Below, one piece after another: positions 1-8,761 of a DNA stretch of 56,168 nt; the stretch's first letter is position 1, and the number at the start of each line of letters is the position of its first letter. A model generated the notes under the pieces. It made no database searches. It was not told the origin of the DNA and was given only the letters and a program-made list of their open reading frames with translations. This DNA is from Actinomycetota bacterium (GTDB lineage Bacteria > Actinomycetota > Rubrobacteria > Rubrobacterales > Rubrobacteraceae), in NCBI GenBank assembly GCA_004563715.1, contig SIRX01000101.1, forward strand, positions 1 to 56,168, given 5' to 3'. The position numbers and the translations under genes are program-made.

Positions 1-43
1 TGGTCATAGAACAAGTGATGAGCAAAGAGGAGCGGAGAAGAAG

Positions 44-310
44 TTGGCGGTTGTAGAGAACAAAGAGCAGACTATCCAGGAGTACCGGACCCACGAAGAC
101 GACACGGGCTCGCCTGAGGTCCAGGTCGCGGTGCTCACCCGGCGGATATCACACCTCACGGAGCACCTGCGCACGCACAAACACGACTACCACTCGCGGC
201 GGGGGCTGCTCAAGATGGTCGGCAAGCGGCGGCGGCTGCTGAACTACCTGCAAAAGAACGACGTCGAGCGCTACAGGTCGCTCATATCCCGTCTCGGCCT
301 GCGCCGCTAA
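44..310 (+). CDS. rpsO: 30S ribosomal protein S15
   Basis: An 88-residue protein, the normal length for S15. It carries the family core '[13 protein letters not shown]' near residues 20-32, the '[15 protein letters not shown]' segment and the basic C-terminal helix ending LGLRR. S15 binds the central domain of 16S rRNA and organises the small-subunit platform. The start is TTG at 44, with a GGAG at 33-36 about 7 nt upstream; no better start is in frame. It is followed after 33 nt by pnp, the widespread rpsO-pnp pairing, and no terminator is visible between them, so co-transcription is likely. Confidence 0.97.
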   Translation: MAVVENKEQTIQEYRTHEDDTGSPEVQVAVLTRRISHLTEHLRTHKHDYHSRRGLLKMVGKRRRLLNYLQKNDVERYRSLISRLGLRR

Positions 311-343
311 GAACCCCCCAAGAAGCAAAAGAGGAGAAACAAC

Positions 344-2404
344 ATGCGTTTAGAGATCCCCGTAGGCGAGCGCCCGATCGTGCTCGAAACCGGGAAGCTG
401 GCCAAACAGGCCGGCGGGGCGGTGCAGGCCAGGCTGGGCGACACGACCCTGCTGTCGACCGCCACCCGCTCTGCCCAGCCGCGGGCCGGTGCTACTTTCC
501 TGCCGCTCAGCGTGGATATCGAGGAGCGGATGTCGTCGGCGGGCAAGATCCCCGGCGGCTTTATAAAGCGCGAGGGACGCCCTTCCGAGCGGGCAATCCT
601 GACCGCCCGCCTCACGGACCGTCCGCTGAGGCCGCTCTTTCCGAAGGGTTACCACAACGAGATACAGGTCATCGGGACCGTTCTCGTCGCCGACCAGGAG
701 ACGCCCTACGACACGGTGAGCATGGTGGGGGCGTCGGCGGCGCTCGCGCTCTCGGACATCCCGTTCGCCGGTCCTATCGGGGCCGTGCGCGTCGGCCGGA
801 CGCTCGACGGCGAGTTTATCCTGAACCCGACCTACGGGCAGATAGACGAGAGCGACCTGGACCTGGTGGTAGCCGGCACCAAAGAGGCCATAACGATGGT
901 CGAGGCCGGGGCCAACGAGGTGCCGGAGGACGTCATCGTAGAGGCGCTGCAGGTCGCCCAGGAGGTGATCAGCGCGCAGGCAGAAGCCATAGAGCGGTGG
1001 GCCGCCGAGTACGGCAAGGAGAAGCAGCAGGTCGAGGCAGCGGACGAGAACCCGTTTGTGGAGGAGCTTCGCGGGGGGTACCTCGCCCGGATCAAGGAGA
1101 GCATCGTAAGTACCGACCGCCGGGCCCGCAACACGGCGCTCGACGAGATCAGGGAAGAGCTTCTGGAAGGCCGCGAGGAGACCGAGGTGCCTCTAATCCT
1201 GGGGGCTCTCTCCACGCTGGAGAAGGAGGCTTTCCGGGAGCTGCTGCTCAAAGACCGCAAGCGGACGGACCTCCGGGGCTTTGACGAGATCCGGCCGACC
1301 ACCGCGGAGGCCGGGGTGCTGCCGCGGGTACACGGCACGGGGCTCTTTACCCGGGGTGAGACGCAGGTCCTCTCTTCGCTGGCCCTGGCGGACCTCGGGC
1401 TCGCCCAGCGGCTCGACACCCTGGAGCCGCAGACCGGCAAGCGCTACATGCACCACTACAACTTCCCGCCGTACTCCACGGGCGAGACGGCCTTTCTGCG
1501 GGGTCCGAAGCGGCGCGAGATCGGGCACGGGGCGCTGGCCGAGCGGGCGCTCGTCCCGGTGATCCCCTCCGAGGAAGAGTTCCCGTACGCGCTGCGGATC
1601 ATCTCCGAGGTGCTGGAGTCCAACGGCTCGTCCTCGATGGCGAGCGTCTGCGGCTCGACGCTGGCCCTCATGGACGGTGGCGTCCCCATAAAAGCCCCGG
1701 TCGCCGGGGTGGCGATGGGCCTCGTCAAGGAGGGCGGCGAGTACGTCATCATGACCGACATCCAGGGCCTCGAAGACCACCTCGGGGACATGGACTTCAA
1801 GGTGGCCGGCACCCGCGACGGCATCACGGCGCTCCAGATGGACATGAAGATCACCGGCGTCTCCGCCGAGCTTTTGCAGGAGGCCCTCGGCCAGGCCCGG
1901 GAGGGCCGGATGGAGATCCTGGACATCATCCACGAGACCATCCCCGAGCCGCGCGCCGAGGTCTCGGACTACGCCCCGAGGGTCGAGGTCCTTCAGATAC
2001 CGACGGAGAAGATCGGGCTGCTCATCGGGCCGGGTGGAAAGACCATCAATGCCCTGCAAGACGAGTACGGCGTGAACATCTCGGTCGAGGATAGCGGCAC
2101 GGTGTACGTGGCCGGCATCGACGGGGTCTCGGCCAAGGGCGCCGTCTCCGCCATTACCGCCATGACAAAGGACGTAGAGTCCGGCGACATCTACACCGGT
2201 AAGGTCGTCAAGATCACCAACTTCGGGGCGTTCGTGGAGTTGACGCCTGGCCGGGACGGGCTGCTGCACATCTCCCGCCTGGCCCCGGGACGCCAGCGCG
2301 TCGAGCGGGTCGAGGACGTGGTGAGCGAGGGCGACGCCGTCAAGGTGCGGGTCCTCGACGTGGACAAGCAGAACCGCATCTCGCTGGAGAAGGTGGAGGA
2401 CTAG
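344..2404 (+). CDS. pnp: polyribonucleotide nucleotidyltransferase (PNPase)
   Basis: A 686-residue PNPase, a phosphorolytic 3'-to-5' exoribonuclease. Visible domains in order are RNase PH domain 1 (about 8-140, with GKIPGGFIKREGRPSE), the all-helical linker (about 240-300), RNase PH domain 2 (about 305-530, with GSSSMASVCGSTLALMDGG), a KH domain with IGLLIGPGGKTINAL near 550, and an S1 domain at the C-terminus (GKVVKITNFGAFVEL, then GLLHIS). The protein ends just after S1, without the long tail found in proteobacteria. ATG at 344 has an AGAGGAG ribosome site. It follows rpsO and precedes an M16 protease by 5 nt. Confidence 0.97.
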   Translation: MRLEIPVGERPIVLETGKLAKQAGGAVQARLGDTTLLSTATRSAQPRAGATFLPLSVDIEERMSSAGKIPGGFIKREGRPSERAILTARLTDRPLRPLFPKGYHNEIQVIGTVLVADQETPYDTVSMVGASAALALSDIPFAGPIGAVRVGRTLDGEFILNPTYGQIDESDLDLVVAGTKEAITMVEAGANEVPEDVIVEALQVAQEVISAQAEAIERWAAEYGKEKQQVEAADENPFVEELRGGYLARIKESIVSTDRRARNTALDEIREELLEGREETEVPLILGALSTLEKEAFRELLLKDRKRTDLRGFDEIRPTTAEAGVLPRVHGTGLFTRGETQVLSSLALADLGLAQRLDTLEPQTGKRYMHHYNFPPYSTGETAFLRGPKRREIGHGALAERALVPVIPSEEEFPYALRIISEVLESNGSSSMASVCGSTLALMDGGVPIKAPVAGVAMGLVKEGGEYVIMTDIQGLEDHLGDMDFKVAGTRDGITALQMDMKITGVSAELLQEALGQAREGRMEILDIIHETIPEPRAEVSDYAPRVEVLQIPTEKIGLLIGPGGKTINALQDEYGVNISVEDSGTVYVAGIDGVSAKGAVSAITAMTKDVESGDIYTGKVVKITNFGAFVELTPGRDGLLHISRLAPGRQRVERVEDVVSEGDAVKVRVLDVDKQNRISLEKVED

Positions 2405-2409
2405 GTCCT

Positions 2410-3666
2410 TTGAGCGACCCGAACATCAGGAAAAAAGAGTTCTCCGGGGGGCTACGGGTCTTCTCCGAGCCGCTGGACGAGGCGACGAGCGTTTCTCTGG
2501 GGCTCTGGATCCGGGCCGGCAGCCGCGACGAGCGCGACGAAGTCGCCGGCATCACGCACCTCATGGAGCACATGCTCTTCAAGGGGACCCCCGAGATGAA
2601 CGCCCTCGGCATCGCCGAAGCGTTCGAGAGCATCGGGGCCCAGGAGAACGCCGCCACCGGCGAGGAGTACACTGTGCTCTACGCCCGCTTTCTCCCCGAG
2701 CACCTCGAGAAGGCGCTCGGCCTCATGAGCGACATGGTCCTGCGGCCCACGCTCGCCGACCTCGAGCGGGAGCGGGAGGTAATCGTCGAGGAGATCAAGA
2801 TGTACGAAGACCGGCCGGACCAGATGTCCGACGAGTACCTCTCGTCCCTGATCTTCCACGAGGACACCCTCGGGCGCCCGATTATCGGGTCGGTCGAGAC
2901 CGTGCGCGGCGTGGACCACGACACCCTGACGGGCTTTCACCGAAGCACCTACACGGCCCCGAACGTCTTCGTTGTGGGGGCCGGGAAGCTCGACCGCGAC
3001 GAGTTCGAGCGGCTGGTGGAGGAGAAGCTCTCCGGCCTGCCGGCGGGGGAGCCGTTTGTTCGCCGGACGGACCCCCAAACCCCGGAGAGCCGCTTTTTCT
3101 ACAAGTTCAAGGAGACGGAGCAGTACCACGTCTCTATGGGCTCGCGGGGCCTCCCGGCGAGCAGCGGGGACCGCTACGCGATGGCGGCCCTCAACAACGT
3201 GCTCGGCGGCGGGATGAGCAGCCGCCTCTTCCAGGAGGTGCGTGAGAAGCGCGGGCTCGCCTACGCCGTGTTCTCGTACCACCAGGGTTACTCGGACGCC
3301 GGGGCCATAAAGACCTATGTCGGCTCCACAACCGGCAACGTCGAGGAGGCCGTAAAGGTCATAGCGGAGCAGCTCGGGCGCGCGCAGGAAGAGACCGTGA
3401 CGGACGAGGAGTTGGAGCGCACCAAGCAGCAACTCAAGAGCTCGACGCTCCTGGCTTTGGAGAGCACCGCCGCGCGGATGACCCGCGTCGGGCGCAGCGT
3501 CATAACCGGCTCGGAGCTGCTCTCGCCGGAGGAGATCTCCGCCCGCATCGAGGCGGTAACCACCGAGGACATCCTGCGCCTCGCCCGCCAACACCTGAAA
3601 CTAGAGAATATGTACCTCTCCGCTGTAGGACCCAAGGAACTCGACCTCGGAGGGTACCTGAATTAG
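2410..3666 (+). CDS. M16-family zinc peptidase (processing-peptidase-like)
   Basis: A 418-residue single-unit M16 peptidase. The inverted zinc motif HxxEH is seen as HLMEHMLF near residues 53-60, with the distal glutamate in EREREVIVEEIKMYEDRPD near 120-135. The second half carries the R/Y-type substrate region (SSRLFQEVREKRGLAY). Family members cleave peptides or presequences; the bacterial substrate is unknown. The start is TTG at 2410, served by GGAGGA at 2395-2400 inside the end of pnp. The pnp-M16 adjacency is also common in Firmicutes and Actinobacteria. Function beyond metallopeptidase is not claimed. Confidence 0.9.
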   Translation: MSDPNIRKKEFSGGLRVFSEPLDEATSVSLGLWIRAGSRDERDEVAGITHLMEHMLFKGTPEMNALGIAEAFESIGAQENAATGEEYTVLYARFLPEHLEKALGLMSDMVLRPTLADLEREREVIVEEIKMYEDRPDQMSDEYLSSLIFHEDTLGRPIIGSVETVRGVDHDTLTGFHRSTYTAPNVFVVGAGKLDRDEFERLVEEKLSGLPAGEPFVRRTDPQTPESRFFYKFKETEQYHVSMGSRGLPASSGDRYAMAALNNVLGGGMSSRLFQEVREKRGLAYAVFSYHQGYSDAGAIKTYVGSTTGNVEEAVKVIAEQLGRAQEETVTDEELERTKQQLKSSTLLALESTAARMTRVGRSVITGSELLSPEEISARIEAVTTEDILRLARQHLKLENMYLSAVGPKELDLGGYLN

Positions 3667-3702
3667 TCGTTCAGCTCGTCTGTGACTAAAAGACTGGACG
3701 AC
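3666..3702 (+). promoter_or_regulatory. imperfect hairpin in the RNase J leader
   Basis: The arms GTCGTTCAG (3666-3674) and CTGGACGAC (3694-3702) pair with one G-U, around a 19-nt loop. It starts at the stop codon of the M16 gene and lies just before the AGGAGGT ribosome site of the RNase J gene. It may be an mRNA processing or stability element; there is no U-tract, so a terminator is unlikely. Confidence 0.3.
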
Positions 3703-3725
3703 CAACAATGAGGAGGTAATCCAAA

Positions 3726-5387
3726 CTGTTAGACAAAAAGACCTTGCAGGTCGTGCCCCTGGGCGGACTGGGGGAGATCGGCAAGAACATGACAGCCGTG
3801 CGCCAGGAGAGCGGTATGATCCTGGTGGACGCCGGGATGTCTTTCCCGGACGAGGAGACGCCGGGCATAGACGTTGTTCTGCCGGACTTTACCTACCTCC
3901 GGGAGCACGCCGACGAACTTAAAGGAATAGCCCTGACCCACGGCCACGAGGACCACGTGGGAGCCCTGCCGTACGTGCTCCGGGAGTTCAACGTGCCCGT
4001 CTACGGCACCAAGATGACCCTCGGGCTCGTGCGGAGCAAGCTCCAGGAGTTCGGCATCAAGAAGGGGGATCTTCGCGAGATAAAGGCGGGCGACCGCCAG
4101 AACCTGGCCGGGTTCAACCTGGAGTTCATCGAAGTAAACCACTCTATACCCGGGGCGGTGGCCATCGCGATCCGCACGAACGCGGGCTTGATCGTCTTCT
4201 CCGGCGATTACAAGGTGGACTTTACCCCCATCGAGGGTGCGCCGATGGACCTGGGACGCCTAGCGGCCCTCGGCAACGAGGGCGTTCTCGCCTACTTCGG
4301 TGACTCGACCAACAGCGAGCGTCCCGGCTATATCCCGACCGAGCGGATCGTGGGCGACACCTTCAACGAGGTGTTCGAGAACGCCACGGGCCGTATCATC
4401 GTCGCCTCGTTTGCCTCACACATCCACCGGGTCACGCAGGTCGTCGAGGCGGCCAAGAAACACGACCGCCTGATCGGCGTAACCGGCCGCTCTATGATCC
4501 GCAACGTTCAGATTGCGCGAGATCTCGGCTACCTGGACCTGCCAGAAGCCATGCTCGTGGATCAGCGGGACATACACCGCGTCCCCGACGCCGACATCGC
4601 GATCCTGACCACCGGCTCCCAGGGCGAGCCCCTGGCGGCCCTCTCCCGGATCGCCAACGGTACCCACCGCACTATAGACGTCGGCCCGGAAGACACCGTG
4701 GTCATAGCGGCGCACCCGATCCCCGGCAACGAGCGGGGGGTCTCGCGCACCATCAACAACCTGATGAAGCGCGGCGCGGACGTCCACTACAGCCCGCTGG
4801 AGGCGGTCCACGTCTCGGGCCACGCCGCCCAGGAGGAGCAGAAGCTGGTTCTCTCGCTTCTCAAACCCGAGTACCTGGTCCCGGTCCACGGCGAGTTCCG
4901 GATGCTCCGGCACCACGCGAACACCGCAGCGTCCATGGGCATCCCGGAAGAGAACATCTTTATCCTGGAGAACGGCGGCCGCGTCGAGTTCAAGAACGGT
5001 CAGGCCCGCCGGCTGGAGAACGTCTCGGCCGGCATGTTCCTGGTGGACGGCGGCGGGCTCGCGGAGAGCTCCTCGGGCGTCATGCGCGAGCGCCAGCAGC
5101 TCTCGGAGGACGGCATGTTCATCGTCGTCGCCCGCATCAACGCCCAGAGCGGCGAGCTGCTCGGGCCGCCGGACGTGATCTCGCGCGGCTTCGTGGACCC
5201 GCAGGCCTCTAACGGCCTGGTCGACGAATCTATGGCCGTCGTGACGAGGACCCTGGAGCGCACCGCCCGGCAGCGCATCACCGACTGGGGAGAACTGAAG
5301 ACCGCGATCCGCAAGGACCTCTCCGGCTTCCTCTCCGGCAAAACACGCAAGCGGCCGATCATCCTCCCGCTAATTGTTGAGGTGTAA
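3726..5387 (+). CDS. rnj: ribonuclease J
   Basis: A metallo-beta-lactamase/beta-CASP ribonuclease of about 553 residues. The N-terminal block PLGGLGEIGKNM and the metal motif HGHEDHVGALP (about residues 71-81) are intact, as are GDSTNSERPGY and the beta-CASP motif region with VHVSGHA and VPVHGEF. RNase J has 5'-3' exo- and endonuclease activity in mRNA decay and rRNA maturation. Start choice: a strong AGGAGGT at 3711-3717 lies 8 nt before a CTG at 3726 but 26 nt before the first TTG at 3744, so the CTG is preferred; the alternative start is 3744. It follows the M16 gene after 59 nt. Confidence 0.95.
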   Translation: MLDKKTLQVVPLGGLGEIGKNMTAVRQESGMILVDAGMSFPDEETPGIDVVLPDFTYLREHADELKGIALTHGHEDHVGALPYVLREFNVPVYGTKMTLGLVRSKLQEFGIKKGDLREIKAGDRQNLAGFNLEFIEVNHSIPGAVAIAIRTNAGLIVFSGDYKVDFTPIEGAPMDLGRLAALGNEGVLAYFGDSTNSERPGYIPTERIVGDTFNEVFENATGRIIVASFASHIHRVTQVVEAAKKHDRLIGVTGRSMIRNVQIARDLGYLDLPEAMLVDQRDIHRVPDADIAILTTGSQGEPLAALSRIANGTHRTIDVGPEDTVVIAAHPIPGNERGVSRTINNLMKRGADVHYSPLEAVHVSGHAAQEEQKLVLSLLKPEYLVPVHGEFRMLRHHANTAASMGIPEENIFILENGGRVEFKNGQARRLENVSAGMFLVDGGGLAESSSGVMRERQQLSEDGMFIVVARINAQSGELLGPPDVISRGFVDPQASNGLVDESMAVVTRTLERTARQRITDWGELKTAIRKDLSGFLSGKTRKRPIILPLIVEV

Positions 5388-5413
5388 CTGCAGGGCCATA
5401 CCACATGGTGTGT

Positions 5414-5446
5414 TTGACGCTCAGGTAGAGCGTTATGCGCTAGACT
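5414..5446 (+). promoter_or_regulatory. candidate ftsK promoter with a dyad between -35 and -10
   Basis: TTGACG at 5414-5419 resembles a -35 box and TAGACT at 5441-5446 a -10 box, with a long 21-nt spacer. A perfect inverted repeat ACGCTC-AGGTA-GAGCGT occupies 5417-5433, overlapping the -35 and filling the spacer. The -10 ends only 7 nt before the ATG at 5454, so the transcript could be nearly leaderless. Long spacers with a dyad inside are typical of MerR-controlled promoters; that regulator type is inference only. Confidence 0.4.
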
Positions 5447-5453
5447 AGGGAAC

Positions 5454-7727
5454 ATGGCAACGAGGAAACGTGCCCCCCAGCGGTCTTCGCGCAAGACCTC
5501 CGCAGGCAAGAGCCGAGGCTCCGGAACCCGGAAAAAAGGGACTTCCGGGGCCTCGGCGCTGTTGCGGGAGTACCTGTTCACCCGCGAGGCTGCCGGGGCG
5601 GTTTTGCTGGTGCTCGGCCTGTTTTTTACCGCTGCGTTTATCAGCGGGCGGGGCGCCCTGCTCGGCGACCTGGGGGAGAGGGGGGTCACGCATTTGGCGG
5701 GCGCCGTCGGCGTGGTCTTCGCCCCGCTGGCGGCCGTGGCGGGCTTGTTGCTGCTCACGGGCCGTCTGCCGGGACGCCGGGCGCTAGGGGTTGGCCTGCT
5801 CCTGGCTGCGGCGGCTACGACCCTGGCCGCTTTTCTGCCTGAGGAGAGCAGGTTCGACGCCGCGGCTTACACAGGGGCCGGGGGCGTGCTGGGCAGCGGG
5901 CTGTACGCCGCCGTCTACCGGACCGGCGGCGTGGTCGGTGCGGTGCTGGCGCTCGTGCTGCTCTACTCGCTCGGCCTCTCGCTGCTAACCGGGCTGACCT
6001 TGCAGGCGGTCTCCGGCGCGGCCCGGAACACCGCACGAGACCTGGTGTCGAGGCTGCGCGCCCTCAGAGACCACCGCCGCGCCGGTGGCAGCGAAGGACG
6101 CAGCCGTAGCCGGGCGCGGCTGGAGGACCCTGCTTCCGGAGAGATCGCCCAACAGGAGGAACCGGCTGGACAGCGGTCGCCGTATGAGGCGCCGGCGGAG
6201 ACCGAAGAGATCGAGGTGGTGGTGCCGGGGCCGGTTGAGGCCCCGGCTTTCGAAGAGTTCCGGGAGCCGATCTCCGGCGAGTACACGCCGCCCTCGCCCG
6301 CGTTGCTCCGTTCCGGCAGCGGTGGACCGCAGCACGACGCCGAGGAGACCAGCCGGCGGCTGACGCGGGCTCTGGCGGACTTCGGGGTCGAAGCGCACGT
6401 CGTTCGGGCGGTCGTTGGGCCCCGGGTAACCCGCTACGAGCTGCGCCTCGGGAGCGGGGTCAAGGTCGGCAAGGTCCGCAACCTGCAGCAGGACATCGCC
6501 TACGCCCTGGCGGCTACGGAGGTCCGCATACTCGCGCCGATACCCGGCAAGAGCGCCGTCGGGGTGGAGGTCCCGAACACCCGGCCGGCCACGGTGACGC
6601 TGGGGGATGTCTTCCAGGAGTACCCGGGCGCCAACGACTGGGCGCTGCCTGTGGGGCTCGGCAAGGATATCTCCGGGCGAGCGGTGTACCTGGACCTGGC
6701 CGAGATGCCGCACCTCCTGGTGGCGGGCACCACCGGCAGCGGGAAGAGCGTCATGCTCAACTCCCTGCTCACCTCGCTGCTGCTCACGACCGACCCGCGG
6801 CAGGTAAAGCTGGTGCTCATAGACCCCAAGCGGGTCGAGTTGGCACCGTTCGGCCGTATCCCGCACCTCATAACCCCGGTCGTCACCGACGTGAAAAAGG
6901 CCGCCAACGCGTTGTCCTGGGCCGTGGCGGAGATGGAGCGGCGCTACGAGGTGCTGGAGAAGGTGGGGGTGCGCTCCCTGGAGGGGTACAACGACCGGGG
7001 GGAGACCTCCATGCCCTACGTGGTGGTGGTCATAGACGAGCTGGCGGACCTCATGATGGCGGCGGCGGCCAAGGTGGAAGACGCCGTCATCCGGCTCGCC
7101 CAGAAGGCGCGGGCCGTCGGCATACACCTGGTCGTCGCCACGCAGCGGCCCAGCGTAGACGTGATAACCGGCATGATCAAGGCCAACATACCGAGCCGGA
7201 TCGCGTTCGCCGTCTCGAGCCAGGTGGACTCGCGGGTGATTCTGGACTCCGCGGGGGCCGAGGCCCTGCTCGGCATGGGCGACATGCTCTACAAGCCGGT
7301 CTCGGCCTCGCGGGCCTCGCGGGTGCAGGGGGCGTATATCTCGGAGGCGGAGGTCGACCGGGTGGTGGCCGCCTGCGTGGAGGCCGGCGCCGCCCGCGGC
7401 GGGCCTACCTACGTCGAGGAGGTCACGGAGCCGCGGGGAAACGAGGAGAGCAACGGGGAGCCGGAGGACGAGCTGCTGCCGGAGGCGGCGAGCTTCGTGG
7501 TCGCCACCCAGCAGGCCTCGGTCAGCGCGGTGCAGCGCCGCTTCCGGGTCGGCTACTCGCGGGCCGGGAGGATCATCGACGCCCTGGAGCGCCGGGGCGT
7601 GGTGGGACCCTACGAGGGCTCTAAAAGCCGCTCGGTCGTCGCCACGGAGTTGGAACTGGCCGATATCTTCGCCCCGGAAGAGAACGGGGGCAAAGAAGAC
7701 AAACAGGACAAACCGGAAGCGCCCTGA
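5454..7727 (+). CDS. ftsK: FtsK/SpoIIIE-family DNA translocase
   Basis: A 757-residue septal DNA translocase that pumps chromosomal DNA during division. The N-terminus holds about four hydrophobic segments between residues 40 and 185, followed by a charged linker. The motor has Walker A GTTGSGKS near 424-432, Walker B VVVVIDELADLMM near 523, and ARAVGIHLVVATQRPSVDVITG. The C-terminal gamma winged helix (about 675-735, with RRFRVGYSRAGRIIDALERRG) is present, so sequence-directed translocation is expected. It is short compared with E. coli FtsK and has the size of SpoIIIE. ATG at 5454 has no clear Shine-Dalgarno sequence, consistent with a leaderless start. Confidence 0.95.
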   Translation: MATRKRAPQRSSRKTSAGKSRGSGTRKKGTSGASALLREYLFTREAAGAVLLVLGLFFTAAFISGRGALLGDLGERGVTHLAGAVGVVFAPLAAVAGLLLLTGRLPGRRALGVGLLLAAAATTLAAFLPEESRFDAAAYTGAGGVLGSGLYAAVYRTGGVVGAVLALVLLYSLGLSLLTGLTLQAVSGAARNTARDLVSRLRALRDHRRAGGSEGRSRSRARLEDPASGEIAQQEEPAGQRSPYEAPAETEEIEVVVPGPVEAPAFEEFREPISGEYTPPSPALLRSGSGGPQHDAEETSRRLTRALADFGVEAHVVRAVVGPRVTRYELRLGSGVKVGKVRNLQQDIAYALAATEVRILAPIPGKSAVGVEVPNTRPATVTLGDVFQEYPGANDWALPVGLGKDISGRAVYLDLAEMPHLLVAGTTGSGKSVMLNSLLTSLLLTTDPRQVKLVLIDPKRVELAPFGRIPHLITPVVTDVKKAANALSWAVAEMERRYEVLEKVGVRSLEGYNDRGETSMPYVVVVIDELADLMMAAAAKVEDAVIRLAQKARAVGIHLVVATQRPSVDVITGMIKANIPSRIAFAVSSQVDSRVILDSAGAEALLGMGDMLYKPVSASRASRVQGAYISEAEVDRVVAACVEAGAARGGPTYVEEVTEPRGNEESNGEPEDELLPEAASFVVATQQASVSAVQRRFRVGYSRAGRIIDALERRGVVGPYEGSKSRSVVATELELADIFAPEENGGKEDKQDKPEAP

Positions 7728-7756
7728 TAACCTTTGAGGGAGGGAGCTAGAGGATT

Positions 7757-8659
7757 ATGGGCGAAGAACACGAGGACCTCCACGCGCGGGATGATGCCCC
7801 CAGGATAGGCCCAACCCTGGAGAAAGCCCGGCGAGACCTCGGCCTCTCCGTCGAGGACGTGGAGGAGGACACCAAGATCCGGCGCCGGTACCTGGAGGCT
7901 CTGGAGCGCGACGACTACGGTGACCTGCCCGGGACCGTCTACACGAGGGGGTTCCTCAAGACCTACGCCAACTACCTGGGCCTCGACGGCGAGGCCCTCG
8001 TCCGGGAGATGAGGGGGAGCGGGCACGAACCCCAACCTCACCCCTCCGCTATCGCCGCGGAGCCCGAGCAGGCTCCGGACCCGCCCATACGGGTCAACCG
8101 CCAAGATCTAGCCGGCCGCAAGCTCGCTGGCCGCGGGTTCTCGGTGGCGTCCGTGGCAGGCCCGGTACTGGCTCTGGTTCTCGTCGTCCTGCTGGTGGGC
8201 GGCCTCTATTACGTGGGGAGACAGGTCATACAGGCCTCGACCGGCACCTCGGAAGTGCCCACGGCGACCCGGTCCGAGGCCCCGGAGGGAGCCGCCAGAG
8301 TAGAAGGGGAGGAAGGCGGCGCGGAACAGCCTCCGTCCGGGGAGCAGCCCGCGGTTGACGAGCTTCCGGAAGCCGAAGACGGCGATGAGACGACTGATGG
8401 TCCCAGCAAGCTCCGCATGGAAGTCCGGGTAGAGGGCAATATCTCGTGGCTCAACGTCAGGACCGACGGCGATGTCGCTTACGAACAGGTAGCGCAACCG
8501 GGCTTTTCTCGGACCTTCGAGGCGGAGAGAGCGATCTCGGTCTGGAGCGGTAACGCCGGGGCGGTGAGGATCGAGGTGAACGGCCAGGACTACGGGCGCC
8601 TGGGGGACTCCGGCGAGGTCAAAACCCGGGACTTCACCTTGAAGGCCGCTGAGAGTTGA
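7757..8659 (+). CDS. RodZ-like helix-turn-helix membrane protein
   Basis: A 300-residue protein with an N-terminal Xre/HTH_25 domain (about 14-85: LEKARRDLGLSVEDVEEDTKI, then YTRGFLKTYANYLGLD), a proline-rich linker, one transmembrane helix near 134-155, a low-complexity acidic stretch, and a C-terminal beta-rich DUF4115-like domain from about 215. This is the RodZ architecture, in which the cytoplasmic helix-turn-helix contacts MreB and the outer domain sits outside the membrane. It lies between ftsK and recA, as is common in Gram-positive genomes. Its exact role here is inferred from architecture only. ATG at 7757 follows GGGAGGGAG. Confidence 0.8.
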   Translation: MGEEHEDLHARDDAPRIGPTLEKARRDLGLSVEDVEEDTKIRRRYLEALERDDYGDLPGTVYTRGFLKTYANYLGLDGEALVREMRGSGHEPQPHPSAIAAEPEQAPDPPIRVNRQDLAGRKLAGRGFSVASVAGPVLALVLVVLLVGGLYYVGRQVIQASTGTSEVPTATRSEAPEGAARVEGEEGGAEQPPSGEQPAVDELPEAEDGDETTDGPSKLRMEVRVEGNISWLNVRTDGDVAYEQVAQPGFSRTFEAERAISVWSGNAGAVRIEVNGQDYGRLGDSGEVKTRDFTLKAAES

Positions 8660-8675
8660 AGTCCCGGATAGCCCG

Positions 8676-8704
8676 TTGGGGGCCTGCGGCCCCTCAAGTA
8701 TAAT
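8676..8704 (+). promoter_or_regulatory. recA promoter
   Basis: TTGGGG (8676-8681), a 17-nt spacer and a consensus TATAAT (8699-8704) lie 57 nt before the recA start. A GC dyad GGGGCC-TGC-GGCCCC (8679-8693) overlaps the -35 and could be an operator or the terminator of the upstream gene. No actinobacterial LexA box (GAAC-N4-GTTC) was found nearby by eye. Confidence 0.6.
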
Positions 8705-8761
8705 CAAGCGGAAGAACTGGATACCGTAAACCAAACCGAGATTTTTACCCTGGAGGGCACG

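Noticed and set aside
8660-8761. SOS/LexA box before recA
   Set aside because: GAAC occurs at 8714-8717 but no GTTC partner follows at the right distance.
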